From Mycobacterium aquaticum (GTDB lineage Bacteria > Actinomycetota > Actinomycetes > Mycobacteriales > Mycobacteriaceae), in assembly GCF_002086485.1 (NCBI RefSeq), contig NZ_MVHF01000008.1:62001-126000 (forward strand): a DNA stretch of 64,000 bases, read 5' to 3'. A model generated the notes under the pieces. The model did no database searches and was not told the origin of the DNA. It saw only the letters and a list, made by a program, of their open reading frames with translations. Positions 51,663-60,192 of the stretch are shown in pieces. Every line of letters starts with the position of its first letter. Positions within the stretch are counted from its first letter, which is position 1. The position numbers were made by a program, and so were the translations under genes.

Positions 51663-52901
51663 GTGAGCGAATCTCAGACCGCACCGCTGGCCGGGATCAC
51701 TATCGTTGCGCTCGAACAGGCGGTGTCCGCGCCGATGTGCACGCGGGTGCTGGCCGATTTCGGTGCCCGCGTCATCAAGGTGGAGAACCCGAAAGGCGGC
51801 GACTTCGCGCGCGACTATGACGATGTCGTGAACGGCCTTGCGGCCCACTTTGTTTGGGCCAACCGCGGCAAGGAGTCCATCACCCTGGACCTGAAGACGG
51901 CCGGCGGCATGGACATTCTGCACCAGCTGCTCGACGGCGCAGACGCACTGGTCTCGAACCTGGCCCCTGGCGCGACCGCCCGCATGGGCCTGGCGCCAGC
52001 AGAGCTGGCCCAGCGTCATCCGCAGCTGATCCCGGTCGAGATCGACGGCTACGGCACCGGTGGCCCGCTGTCCCACAAGCGCGCCTACGACCTGCTGGTG
52101 CAGGCCGAGTCGGGGGCGTGCGCGGTGACCGGTCACCCGGGCATGCCGGCCAAACCCGGGCCGCCGGTGGCCGACATCTCCACGGGCCTGTACGCCGCGT
52201 TGTCGATCATGGCGCTGCTGATCGGCCGGGCCCAGCGACCCTCCGGGGCTTCGGCACCTGCTGTCGCCGTCAGCCTGTTCGACACCATGACCGACATCAT
52301 GGGTTACCCGCTGACCTACACCCAGCACTCCGGCATCGACCAGCAGCCGCTGGGTATGAGCTCGCCCGCGGTCGCCCCGTACGGTGCGTTCGCCACCCGG
52401 GACGGGCAGACGGTGGTGCTGGGCACCACCAACGACCGGGAATGGCAGCGGCTGGCCCGGTCGATCATCGACCGGCCGGACCTGGCCGACGATGCGCGGT
52501 TCGCCACCAACTCCGACCGCTGCGCGGGCCGTGACGTTCTCAACGAGGCGATCGGAACCTGGTGCGCGCAACACGATCTCGTCGAGATCCAGCAGATCGC
52601 CGATGAGGCGGGCATCGGCAACTCGCGATACAACCGGCCCAGTGAGGTGATCGTCCACCAGCACCTCAAGGACCGGGACCGGTGGCGTCCCGTCACGACC
52701 CCCAATGGGGAGATCAGTGCGCTGCTGCCGCCCCCGGTGATCGCGGGATTCGACCAACCGATGGGCGCGGTTCCTGGCCTGGGCCAGCACACCGATGCCA
52801 TCCTGACCGATATGGGTCTGTCCGCCGCTCAGATCGATGCCCTGCGGGAGCAAGGTGCGATCGGCCCGGCCTACCCGAGTAACCGAGATCGGAGCAACTG
52901 A
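51663..52901 (+). CDS. CaiB/BaiF CoA transferase or alpha-methylacyl-CoA racemase-like
   Basis: A 412-residue family III CoA transferase of normal length. Seen: ITIVALEQAVSAPMCTRVLADFGARVIKVE, RGKESITLDL, and catalytic-Asp region VADISTGLYAAL. It starts with GTG 51663, four bases after the SDR stop. In a beta-oxidation operon for branched substrates it could recycle CoA between acids or invert the 2-methyl centre for the FadE. Transferase and racemase cannot be separated from sequence alone. Confidence 0.9.
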   Translation: MSESQTAPLAGITIVALEQAVSAPMCTRVLADFGARVIKVENPKGGDFARDYDDVVNGLAAHFVWANRGKESITLDLKTAGGMDILHQLLDGADALVSNLAPGATARMGLAPAELAQRHPQLIPVEIDGYGTGGPLSHKRAYDLLVQAESGACAVTGHPGMPAKPGPPVADISTGLYAALSIMALLIGRAQRPSGASAPAVAVSLFDTMTDIMGYPLTYTQHSGIDQQPLGMSSPAVAPYGAFATRDGQTVVLGTTNDREWQRLARSIIDRPDLADDARFATNSDRCAGRDVLNEAIGTWCAQHDLVEIQQIADEAGIGNSRYNRPSEVIVHQHLKDRDRWRPVTTPNGEISALLPPPVIAGFDQPMGAVPGLGQHTDAILTDMGLSAAQIDALREQGAIGPAYPSNRDRSN

Positions 52902-52902
52902 T

Positions 52903-54051
52903 ATGCGTGAAACCGTCATCGTCGAAGCCGTGCGCACGCCCGTCGGCAAGCGCAACGGCGGACTGTCCGGATTCCACGCCGCTGACCTCTCCGCACTGGT
53001 GCTCGACGCGCTCGTGGAGCGCGCGGGTATCACCCCCGACATCATCGACGACGTGGTGTGGGGCTGCGTCTCACAGGTCGGTGACCAATCCAGCAACATC
53101 GGTCGATATGCGGTCCTCGCGGCGGGCTGGCCGGAACACATCCCGGGGACCACGGTCAACCGGGCTTGCGGATCCAGCCAGCAGGCACTGGATTTCGCAG
53201 TCCAGGCGGTGATGTCGGGCCAACAGGACGTCGTCGTCGCAGGCGGGGTCGAGGTGATGAGCCGCGTCCCACTGGGCGCGGCACGCACCACGGGGCAGCC
53301 GTACGGCCCGAAAGTACTCGACCGGTACCAGGGTTTCGCGTTCAACCAGGGCATCTCGGCTGAAATGATCTCGAAGAAGTGGGGTTTCAGCCGGACCCAG
53401 CTTGACGAGTACTCCGTGGCATCGCACGAGCGGGCGGCCGCCGCGCAGGACAGTGGCGCCTTTGAGACGCAGATGATCACGGTGTTTCCCGACGACGGTG
53501 ACCCCGTGGTGGACGACGAGGGTGTGCGGCGGGGGACCACCGTCGAGAAGCTGGCTGGGCTCAAACCCGCATTCGCCGAGGACGGCGTGATCCACGCAGG
53601 CAACTCGTCGCAGATCTCCGACGGGGCGGCCGCGTTGCTGGTGATGACCGAGGAAAATGCTGTGGCGCTGGGGCTTTCGCCGATCGTGCGATACCGGGCC
53701 GGCGCGGTCACCGGAGCCGATCCGGTGTTGATGCTGACGGGCCCGATTCCGGCCACCGAGAAGGTGCTGCACAAAGCGGGTGTGCGGTTGGAAGAGGTGG
53801 GCGTGTTCGAGGTCAACGAAGCGTTCGCGCCCGTGCCGCTGGCCTGGCTCGCCGAAACCGAGGCAGACGAGGCCAAGCTCAACCCGCTCGGTGGGGCGAT
53901 CGCGCTGGGGCATCCGCTCGGGGCGTCGGGTGCGGTTCTGATGACTCGGATGATCAATCACATGCGCGACAAGGGAATTCAATACGGATTGCAGACCATG
54001 TGCGAAGGCGGCGGTACCGCGAACGCCACGCTGGTCGAACTTCTCGGCTAA
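52903..54051 (+). CDS. thiolase (acetyl-CoA/propionyl-CoA acyltransferase)
   Basis: A 382-residue thiolase with all catalytic residues: Cys89 (NRACGSSQQA), the NEAF loop, His337 (GHPLGASG) and Cys367 (MCEGGGTA). It splits a 3-ketoacyl-CoA with CoA. ATG 52903 lies one base after the CoA-transferase stop. It is the only thiolase in the window and so would finish the beta-oxidation turns begun by the FadEs and crotonases here. Release of acetyl- or propionyl-CoA cannot be distinguished. Confidence 0.94.
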   Translation: MRETVIVEAVRTPVGKRNGGLSGFHAADLSALVLDALVERAGITPDIIDDVVWGCVSQVGDQSSNIGRYAVLAAGWPEHIPGTTVNRACGSSQQALDFAVQAVMSGQQDVVVAGGVEVMSRVPLGAARTTGQPYGPKVLDRYQGFAFNQGISAEMISKKWGFSRTQLDEYSVASHERAAAAQDSGAFETQMITVFPDDGDPVVDDEGVRRGTTVEKLAGLKPAFAEDGVIHAGNSSQISDGAAALLVMTEENAVALGLSPIVRYRAGAVTGADPVLMLTGPIPATEKVLHKAGVRLEEVGVFEVNEAFAPVPLAWLAETEADEAKLNPLGGAIALGHPLGASGAVLMTRMINHMRDKGIQYGLQTMCEGGGTANATLVELLG

Positions 54052-54060
54052 GGAGAATGA

Positions 54061-55209
54061 GTGCAGCGAAATCTGTTCACCGACGACCACGAGGCGTTCC
54101 GGGTGCTGGCACGCGATTTCGTCGAAAAGGAGGTCGTCCCGGCCTACCCCGAATGGGAGAAGGCCGGCCGCATGCCGCGCGACGTCTTCAAAAAGATGGG
54201 CGCACTGGGCATGCTGGGCATGGCCATCCCGGAGGCTTACGGCGGCTCGGGGGTCACCGACTACCGCTACAACGTCGTGCTGCAGGAGGAGGCGGCCCGG
54301 GCGCTGGTCACCCTGTCGACGGTGCGCACCCAGCTCGAGGTGATCCTGCCGTACTTCCTGCGATACGCGAACGATGAACAGCGGCAGCGCTGGTTTCCGG
54401 GGCTGGCCGACGGGACGCTGTTGACCGCGGTGGCGATGACCGAGCCGGGCACCGGGTCAGACCTCGCGGGTATGCGGACCACGGCCGTGCGCGACGGGGA
54501 CGACTATGTGCTCAACGGCGCCAAGACGTTCATCACCGGAGGCATCCAGGCTGACCTCGTCATCGTCGTCGCCCGCACCTCGACCGATCCGGAGAACCGG
54601 CGAAAAGGCTTGACCCTAGTGGTCGTCGAGGACGGGATGCCCGGCTTCACGCGGGGTCGTGAACTGGAAAAGATGGGCTGCAAGGTCCAGGACACGGCAG
54701 AGTTGTCGTTCACCGATGTGCGGGTGCCGGTCGCCAATGTGCTGGGTGAGGAGGGGGAGGCGTTCAGCTATCTGGGACACAACCTGCCGCAGGAACGGCT
54801 GACCGTGGCGGTCGGGTCGGTGGCCCAGGCTCGCTCGGCCATCGCCGCGGCGATCGACTACACCAAGGATCGCAAGGCGTTCGGAACCCCGGTCGCGTCG
54901 TTTCAGAACACCAAGTTCGAACTCGCGGCCTGCTCGACGGAGGTCGAGGCGGCCCAGGCGATGCTGGATCGTGCGGTTGCTCTGCATGTCGACGGCGAAC
55001 TGTCCGGCGCCGACGCGGCACGCGTGAAGCTCTTCTGCACCGAGATGCAGGCGCGGGTGATCGATCGATGCCTGCAGTTGTTCGGCGGGTACGGCTACAT
55101 GACGGAGTATCCGATCGCCCGGTTGTACACCGATGCCCGCGTGGCCCGGATCTACGCCGGGACCAGCGAAGTGATGAAGGTGATCATCGCCAAATCGCTG
55201 GGTCTGTAG
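54061..55209 (+). CDS. acyl-CoA dehydrogenase (long-chain type)
   Basis: A 382-residue acyl-CoA dehydrogenase: AVAMTEPGTGSDLAGMRTTA, YVLNGAKTFITGGIQADL, FGTPVASFQNTKFELA and LFGGYGYMTEYPIARLYTDARVARIYAGTSEVMKVIIAKSLGL. The EGT Glu is Ala (YAGTSE), while Glu in NLPQERLTVA supplies the catalytic base as in long-chain enzymes. GTG at 54061 after AAGGAGAA. It ends the six-gene operon that starts at 48382. Confidence 0.93.
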   Translation: MQRNLFTDDHEAFRVLARDFVEKEVVPAYPEWEKAGRMPRDVFKKMGALGMLGMAIPEAYGGSGVTDYRYNVVLQEEAARALVTLSTVRTQLEVILPYFLRYANDEQRQRWFPGLADGTLLTAVAMTEPGTGSDLAGMRTTAVRDGDDYVLNGAKTFITGGIQADLVIVVARTSTDPENRRKGLTLVVVEDGMPGFTRGRELEKMGCKVQDTAELSFTDVRVPVANVLGEEGEAFSYLGHNLPQERLTVAVGSVAQARSAIAAAIDYTKDRKAFGTPVASFQNTKFELAACSTEVEAAQAMLDRAVALHVDGELSGADAARVKLFCTEMQARVIDRCLQLFGGYGYMTEYPIARLYTDARVARIYAGTSEVMKVIIAKSLGL

Positions 55210-55277
55210 CTGCGGCCCAGCAATCGCGCGTTACAGATCTTGGGACAGGCGTCACGAAAATAGTTCCGGTGAGACCC

Positions 55278-55306
55278 TTGTCACAGCCGCGAAACCTACC
55301 TACTGT
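55278..55306 (+). promoter_or_regulatory. predicted SigA-type promoter of TetR gene
   Basis: -35 TTGTCA (55278-55283), 17-bp spacer, -10 TACTGT (55301-55306). Transcription would start near 55313, about 35 bases before the chosen GTG. This is the best-formed -35/-10 pair seen in the window. Confidence 0.55.
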
Positions 55307-55347
55307 GTGTTCACTAGGTTGGTTTGGCCGGAGTGTCAGGGAGTTCG

Positions 55348-55980
55348 GTGGCATCGGTTTCTGAGGGTCCAGCGGCACGGCCGTACGAGTCGCTGCTCGC
55401 GAAAGGCGAGGACCGCAAACAGCGGATCCTTTCCGTCGCGGAGAAGCTGCTGGCGCGCAACGGATGGCGCAACACCTCCCTGGCTCAGATCGCCAAGGAA
55501 GCCGGCGTCACCCCGGCGGGGCTGTTGCACCACTTCGAATCCAAGGAGCAACTGCTCAACGCAGTGCTCGACGCCCGCGACTACGACGACGACATCCACG
55601 CCGACCGCTCAGGGGATCTCGCGGAGGAGATCACCCGGGTCGCAGAACGTTTCGAGCGAGCACCCGAGCTGGTAGGCACCTTCACCGTGCTGCTCGTGGA
55701 GAACATCCAGCCCGACGCGCCCCTGCACGACCGGCTGCTCAAGCGCCAGCAGGACGCTCGCGCCATCGTCGCCGACATCCTCTGCCGCGGCCAGGACAGC
55801 GGCCGCTACCGCACAGATTTCGACGCGGCCAACAAGGCCGTGGAGATACTCGCCTTCGTAAACGGAATGGAGACCTCGTGGTTACTCGATCCCTCACTAC
55901 CGCTGGTGGACGTGTTCAAGAGCTACGCGCAGATGCTGGCCCGGGACATCGAGGCGCCCGGCGGAGCGGCCGACCTGTGA
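55348..55980 (+). CDS. TetR-family transcriptional regulator
   Basis: A 210-residue regulator from GTG 55348, picked for the AGGGAG four bases ahead; TTG 55324 and GTG 55333 are in frame. HTH region: RILSVAEKLLARNGWRNTSLAQIAKEAGVTPAGLLHHFESKEQLLNAVLD. It follows the FadE-thiolase operon and is co-directional with it, but has its own promoter. No island palindrome is seen at its promoter, so it probably responds to another signal. A 166-residue gene follows after 14 bases. Confidence 0.9.
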   Translation: MASVSEGPAARPYESLLAKGEDRKQRILSVAEKLLARNGWRNTSLAQIAKEAGVTPAGLLHHFESKEQLLNAVLDARDYDDDIHADRSGDLAEEITRVAERFERAPELVGTFTVLLVENIQPDAPLHDRLLKRQQDARAIVADILCRGQDSGRYRTDFDAANKAVEILAFVNGMETSWLLDPSLPLVDVFKSYAQMLARDIEAPGGAADL

Positions 55981-55994
55981 GAGTGGAGGACGAC

Positions 55995-56495
55995 ATGCGG
56001 TATCGACTCGATGTGGTGGCTCCCTGCGTCGTCGATGCGGTGAAGTTCGCCGGCGGTTGGCTGGTCGACCGGGTGATGGCCGGCTGGGACGTCACGGTGC
56101 TCATCGGTGCCGACGAAGATGTCCGCCCCCTGGAGATCCTGGGCGTCGAAACCATGGATCTGGAAAGCGTGCTGGAATCGTGGGACGACCGGCCGCATCC
56201 GCACACCGTCGCGGTCGCCGCCGAGTTGTTCAACACCGACGACCGGGTGCGTCAAGGCGTGCTCAACGCCTTGGAGCAGGGCCGCACCGAGGTGACCCTG
56301 TGGGGTGAGGGTTGTCCCGAAGAACTGAGTGTCAGCCCCGTGCGACACGAATTATCCGCAGCCGCATGCGCTTTCAAGGCACAGGCGTTGACGGCGGTCG
56401 ACGCCGCCGATGCCGTCGTCGGCAACACCGAGACATTCCGTTGCGGTGTCATGGCGATCCGGTCGGTGCCTGCCGACCTGATCGCGGTGGGCTGA
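55995..56495 (+). CDS. uncharacterised 166-residue protein
   Basis: ATG 55995 behind GTGGAGGACG, 14 bases after the TetR stop, so likely co-transcribed. The start MRYRLDVVAPCVVDAVKFAGGWLVDRVMAGWDVTVLIG suggests an alternating alpha/beta fold; no signal peptide. Two Cys later in the chain (EGCPEEL, AAACAF) have no recognised pattern. I do not recognise the family. It is probably the target or partner of the neighbouring regulator. Confidence 0.7.
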   Translation: MRYRLDVVAPCVVDAVKFAGGWLVDRVMAGWDVTVLIGADEDVRPLEILGVETMDLESVLESWDDRPHPHTVAVAAELFNTDDRVRQGVLNALEQGRTEVTLWGEGCPEELSVSPVRHELSAAACAFKAQALTAVDAADAVVGNTETFRCGVMAIRSVPADLIAVG

Positions 56496-56544
56496 CATGG
56501 GTGCCCGCTGGGTGGGCGCTGAGTGCTACCGGCCAGCAAGCTGA

Positions 56545-56568
56545 AAAGTAGCCACTGACAACTACTTT
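56545..56568. promoter_or_regulatory. inverted repeat upstream of secreted protein gene
   Basis: AAAGTAG (56545-56551) and CTACTTT (56562-56568) with a 10-bp spacer, about 60 bp before the start at 56627. It could be a regulator site or a weak terminator for the preceding gene. Confidence 0.35.
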
Positions 56569-56626
56569 GGCGGCCGCCGGTCGGCAGAAGGTGTTTGGGA
56601 TCTGCTCTGCGGGCAATCCTCAGGGT

Positions 56627-57001
56627 ATGAATACCGTCAAGATGAGAAGACCGTGGGTTCGGGCCTGTGCCACCGCGGTGGCCGCGGGGGCTCTCGGGTT
56701 GTCCGGCCTCGGACTGACCACCGGCATTGCTCAGGCCGTCCCTGCTCCTGCTCCGGCAGATCACCATCACTGGTGCCCGGGTGATCGTTGGGACTCCGCC
56801 TGGGGCGGCAACTCGGACTGGAACAACTGCCATGACTGGGACGACAACTTCCGCGGCGCGCCATACGGATATGGCGTACCGGACTGGGCGCCGGCGCCGC
56901 CACCGCCGCCGTTCTGGGCGCCGTGGGCCCAGGTGGTCTGGAATCCTGATATGAATGCGTGGGGCTTCTGGAACGGGCCAGGAATCTGGATTCCGCTGTA
57001 G
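56627..57001 (+). CDS. secreted Pro/Trp-rich small protein
   Basis: A 124-residue protein with a clear Sec signal peptide: basic start MNTVKMRRPWVR, hydrophobic core ATAVAAGALGLSGLGLTTG and an AQA-type cleavage site near residue 32. The mature part is rich in Pro, Trp and Asp, with a His cluster (DHHHWCPGD), two Cys (a possible disulfide) and the stretch PAPPPPPFWAPWAQVVW. Such short proteins are common in mycobacteria and lack known function. It may sit in the cell envelope. Confidence 0.8.
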   Translation: MNTVKMRRPWVRACATAVAAGALGLSGLGLTTGIAQAVPAPAPADHHHWCPGDRWDSAWGGNSDWNNCHDWDDNFRGAPYGYGVPDWAPAPPPPPFWAPWAQVVWNPDMNAWGFWNGPGIWIPL

Positions 57002-57084
57002 AGCTCGAATTTGTAAAGCGTTGTGCCCCAAGGCTTCAGTCCTAAACGTCTGTCGACGCATTGCCGTGGAACTAGACTTCCGCA

Positions 57085-58393
57085 ATGTTCTCGGAGACAC
57101 GGTATGCACTGAACGGCGATTTGCGCGTCGCCTACCGTGCGTCCCGTGAAGGGGTGCGCGACTTCGTATTCGTCCCGAACTGGTTCACAAATTGCGAGCA
57201 CCTGCCGGATCTACCCTCCATACAAGGGTGGGTCGAGGCGATGACGTCGCTTGGACGCCTGATCTTCTTCCGACCAGCCGGGTACGGGGGCATCGGATCC
57301 AGTCGAGCCGAGCTTGCCGCCGACATTGGAGCAATGGGCAGACAGCATCATCGCGGTGCTCGATGAATTAGGGATTCGCGAGGCGGTCCTCCTGGCGATC
57401 CCAGGTGCGCTGCCGGCAGCGGCACTATTCGCAGCAACACATCCATCGCGCACAACAGCATTGGTTGTGCTCGAAGGCAACGCAGATCCGTCAGGCATCG
57501 CCAATCTGGACGATGTGCTCGCTGCCTTCATCTCGACATGGGGTACGGGCGAGTTTGAACGTGTCCTGAATCCAGACATGCCGTGGAACGATGAGATTCG
57601 CGCGACGTGGGCACGCATGGAACGCCTCGCGAATAGGCCAGCTACCGTCGCACGGATGTTGGAGCTCGCAGCCAGACAGGACATGCGGGCTGTGCTGCCG
57701 ACGATCCGCATACCCACCCTCGTCGTCCAACACGCGGACAACCCATTTATCGCGCCGGCAATGGGCAAGTACGTCGCCGACCACATACCGGGCGCGAAGT
57801 ACGTAGAGCTGCCGGGTCGCAACATGTGGCACTGCGTCGAGCCGTGGCGCGACTCGTTCCAGGAGGTCGCCGAGTTCCTCACCGGCCGCCATGCCGACGT
57901 GTCCGACGATCGAGTGCTCGCGACGGTGCTGTTCACCGACATCGTCAACTCGACACGGCAGGCTGCCAAGATGGGTGACCGTGACTGGCATGCGCTGCTC
58001 GACGCGCACGACGCCGTCGTCCGGTCGCAACTTGCTCGGTTTCGGGGCCGCGAGGTGAACACTTCGGGTGACGGCTTTCTCGCGACGTTCGACGGGCCGC
58101 AACGAGCGATACGCTGCGCCATGGCAATTCGCGACGCGGTGCAGGCGCTGGGCATTCAGGTGCGTGCCGGGTTGCATACCGGCGAATGCGAAATTCGCGG
58201 TGACGGGATCGGCGGCATCGGCGTGCACATCGGCGCGCGAGTGAGCGCATTGGCCGGAGCGAACGATGTCCTGGTGTCCAGCACGCTGCGAGACCTCGTC
58301 ATCGGATCCGGGCTGGAGTTCGACGAACGCGGCACGCACCAACTCAAGGGTGTGCCCGGCGAATGGCGGCTATTCGCCGTCTCCTCTCCGTAG
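57085..58393 (+). pseudogene. alpha/beta hydrolase - adenylate cyclase fusion, frameshifted
   Basis: Two frames together give the common mycobacterial hydrolase-like/class III cyclase protein. The first (from ATG 57085) reads RYALNGDLRVAYRAS and LIFFRPAG. The second takes over near 57275-57281 with GTGASDPVEP and continues to 58393. One extra base around 57271-57285 would explain the break. The hydrolase nucleophile is also lost (AIPGALPAAALFAATHP where GxSxGG is expected). The cyclase domain keeps both metal Asp (FTDIVNST, SGDGF). A -10 box TAGACT lies six bases before ATG, suggesting a leaderless start. Alternatives: sequencing error, or translation restart at ATG 57314 giving 359 residues. 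Confidence 0.75.
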
Positions 58394-58644
58394 CAGCGAG
58401 CGGTTTGCGCGATCGAACGCGCGAAGCTATCGGCTTGGTGTCGGAAACTTCGGCCGCCGTTTCGCGAAGGCGAGACTGCGGCCCATTTCTGCCAGCCGCC
58501 GAACAATTTCTGCCACCGGAATTATCCCGCTGACCTCCATGTTTGATGTGTCAGATCGGCAAGATGCACTACCAAATAGCCGACCATGGCGTCCGGGCCG
58601 CACGACTCGAACACCGCCCGACACATATGGAAGAAGGCTCCACA

Positions 58645-58815
58645 ATGAACAAGATCGGATTTGCCACTCTGATCGCCAGTGGCGTGGCCGCAGCAGTGTT
58701 CGGCTTGGCGGCGCCGGCGCAGGCCGAGCCCGTGTCACCGGTTGGCCCGCACTACACCGTCGACAATCACGACGAAACCAACACCACGGGCGGCTTCGTC
58801 GACCTGCCCTTCTGA
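58645..58815 (+). CDS. very small secreted protein
   Basis: A 56-residue protein: signal peptide MNKIGFATLIASGVAAAVFGLAAPAQA (cut after AQA) and a mature part of about 29 residues, EPVSPVGPHYTVDNHDETNTTGGFVDLPF. ATG 58645 has AGAAGG nine bases upstream. No Cys and no known motif. Function unknown. The 250 bp before it (58394-58644) contain a repeated TTTCTGCCA (58482 and 58508 regions) but no other gene. Confidence 0.7.
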   Translation: MNKIGFATLIASGVAAAVFGLAAPAQAEPVSPVGPHYTVDNHDETNTTGGFVDLPF

Positions 58816-58836
58816 TCTGCGGCAGCAAGCCCGCTC

Positions 58837-58883
58837 GATGTCCGCCCCGGACCGCACCACAGTGCCGGCCCGGGGCGGACATC
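58837..58883. terminator. bidirectional hairpin terminator
   Basis: Arms GATGTCCGCCCCGG (58837-58850) and its exact complement (58870-58883), 19-base loop, between the convergent secreted-protein gene and P450 gene. Confidence 0.75.
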
Positions 58884-58887
58884 TTGA

Positions 58888-60069
58888 TCAAGAGATGAAT
58901 GTGGGCATCGCGGCCCATCCCCGGACTGCGGCGGTTTCCGACGCCACCACGTTCGACCAGTCGACCTCCCACTCCGGAAATCGGTTGAGGATCTCCTCCA
59001 TGGCGATGCGCAGCTCCAATCGAGCCAGCGCATTGCCCATGCAGAAATGCGTACCCGCGCCGAAAGTCAGATGCGAGTGATGTTCCCGGTGAATGTCGAA
59101 GACGTCCCCGTCGGGAGCAAACCTGCGGTGGTCGCGGTTGGCCGCGCCGACCAGCAGCAGCATCGCCGAACCTTCCGGCACCGTGTGGCCGTGGTAGTCG
59201 ACGTCGCGGGTGACATAGCGGGCGAGCTGTAGCGCCGGTGGTTCCCAGCGCAAGATCTCCTCGATTGCCTGGGGTATCAGTTCAGGATTCAGTGCCAGGT
59301 CGCGCCGTTGATCCGGAACTTCGGCCAGAGTCTTACCGGCCCAGCCGAGCAGCCGCGTGGTGGTTTCGGAGCCGGCAGTGGCGATCACGGTCAGATACAG
59401 CAGCAGCTCGTCGCGGCGCAGCTTGCGCAGCGTGCCGGTTTCGTCGGTGAATTCGGCGTTGAGTAGATCGGTCATGATGTCGTCGGACGGGTGTTCGGCC
59501 CGCCAGTCGATGAACTCTGCGAACACTTCGCCGGTGGCCAGCGTCTCGACCGTCTTGCCTTGCAGGGACTCCTCGCCGTGGTCGGTGATCCGCTGCTGCT
59601 GGTCTTCGGGGATGCCGAGCAGCATGCCGATGACTCGCATCGGCATCTGCTCGCCGAGATCGTTGACGAAGTCGAACCGGTCCGACCCGACCAGCGGATC
59701 CAGACAGCGCGTGGTGAACTCGCGGATCTGTGGTTCGAGTGCGAGCACCTTACGCGGCGTGAACACGCGTGACAGCAGGTTGCGGTGGATGTTGTGGATC
59801 GGTGGATCCTCGAAGATCAATGTGCCCGGTGGGATTTCCATGCCGGACTTGATGAGCTCCAGCAGTGCTCCGCGCCCGGAGATGAACGTGTCGTGGTCGA
59901 TGACGGCCTTGTTGACGTCGTCGTAGCGGCTCAGCGCATAGAAGTCGTGCTGTTCGTTGTAGTACAGCGGGGCTTCTTCCCTGAACCGGGCGAATACCGG
60001 GTAGGGATTCATATTGAGGTCGACGTTGTACGGGTCGTAGTACAGATCGGCTTCGGTTGACGTGGGCAC
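58888..60069 (-). CDS. cytochrome P450, paralogue of the one at 444
   Basis: A 393-residue P450 from GTG 60069, chosen because AGGAG lies seven bases ahead and the protein then matches its paralogue's length. Motifs: I-helix AGSETT (about 232-237), ExxR, and haem loop FGAGTHFC with Cys343. It is very similar by eye to the P450 at 444-1646 but lies at the other end of the island in inverted orientation. The upstream 120 bp form a separate promoter region. Substrate probably related to that of the paralogue. Confidence 0.93.
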   Translation of the reverse strand: MPTSTEADLYYDPYNVDLNMNPYPVFARFREEAPLYYNEQHDFYALSRYDDVNKAVIDHDTFISGRGALLELIKSGMEIPPGTLIFEDPPIHNIHRNLLSRVFTPRKVLALEPQIREFTTRCLDPLVGSDRFDFVNDLGEQMPMRVIGMLLGIPEDQQQRITDHGEESLQGKTVETLATGEVFAEFIDWRAEHPSDDIMTDLLNAEFTDETGTLRKLRRDELLLYLTVIATAGSETTTRLLGWAGKTLAEVPDQRRDLALNPELIPQAIEEILRWEPPALQLARYVTRDVDYHGHTVPEGSAMLLLVGAANRDHRRFAPDGDVFDIHREHHSHLTFGAGTHFCMGNALARLELRIAMEEILNRFPEWEVDWSNVVASETAAVRGWAAMPTFIS

Positions 60070-60153
60070 AGCTGATCTCCTGACCGGATCGAAGGTGCTG
60101 TGCATCTGCTTAGCAGGCCGAGGATCGCTCGGTCAAGGATTTCCAGGTGTATC

Positions 60154-60186
60154 TATTGCCATTACAATATTTCCGCAAGATGTAAT
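60154..60186. promoter_or_regulatory. AT-rich promoter element with inverted repeat
   Basis: ATTACA (60161-60166) and TGTAAT (60181-60186) form a 6-bp inverted repeat with a 14-bp spacer. The segment TATTGCCATT...GCAAG (60154-60179) resembles the 28-bp repeat of the 4.4-4.6 kb promoters but lacks ATTCTC. It lies 85 bp upstream of the P450 start. Confidence 0.4.
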
Positions 60187-60192
60187 ACACGG

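Noticed and set aside
51651..53957. 768-codon minus-strand frame opposite the CoA transferase and thiolase
   Set aside because: Spans two well-supported plus-strand genes and is rich in Ser, Pro and Thr without motifs; an antisense artefact.
57260..57320. Programmed ribosomal frameshift in the hydrolase-cyclase gene
   Set aside because: No slippery heptamer or downstream structure is evident, and the hydrolase nucleophile is also missing, so decay or sequencing error is simpler.
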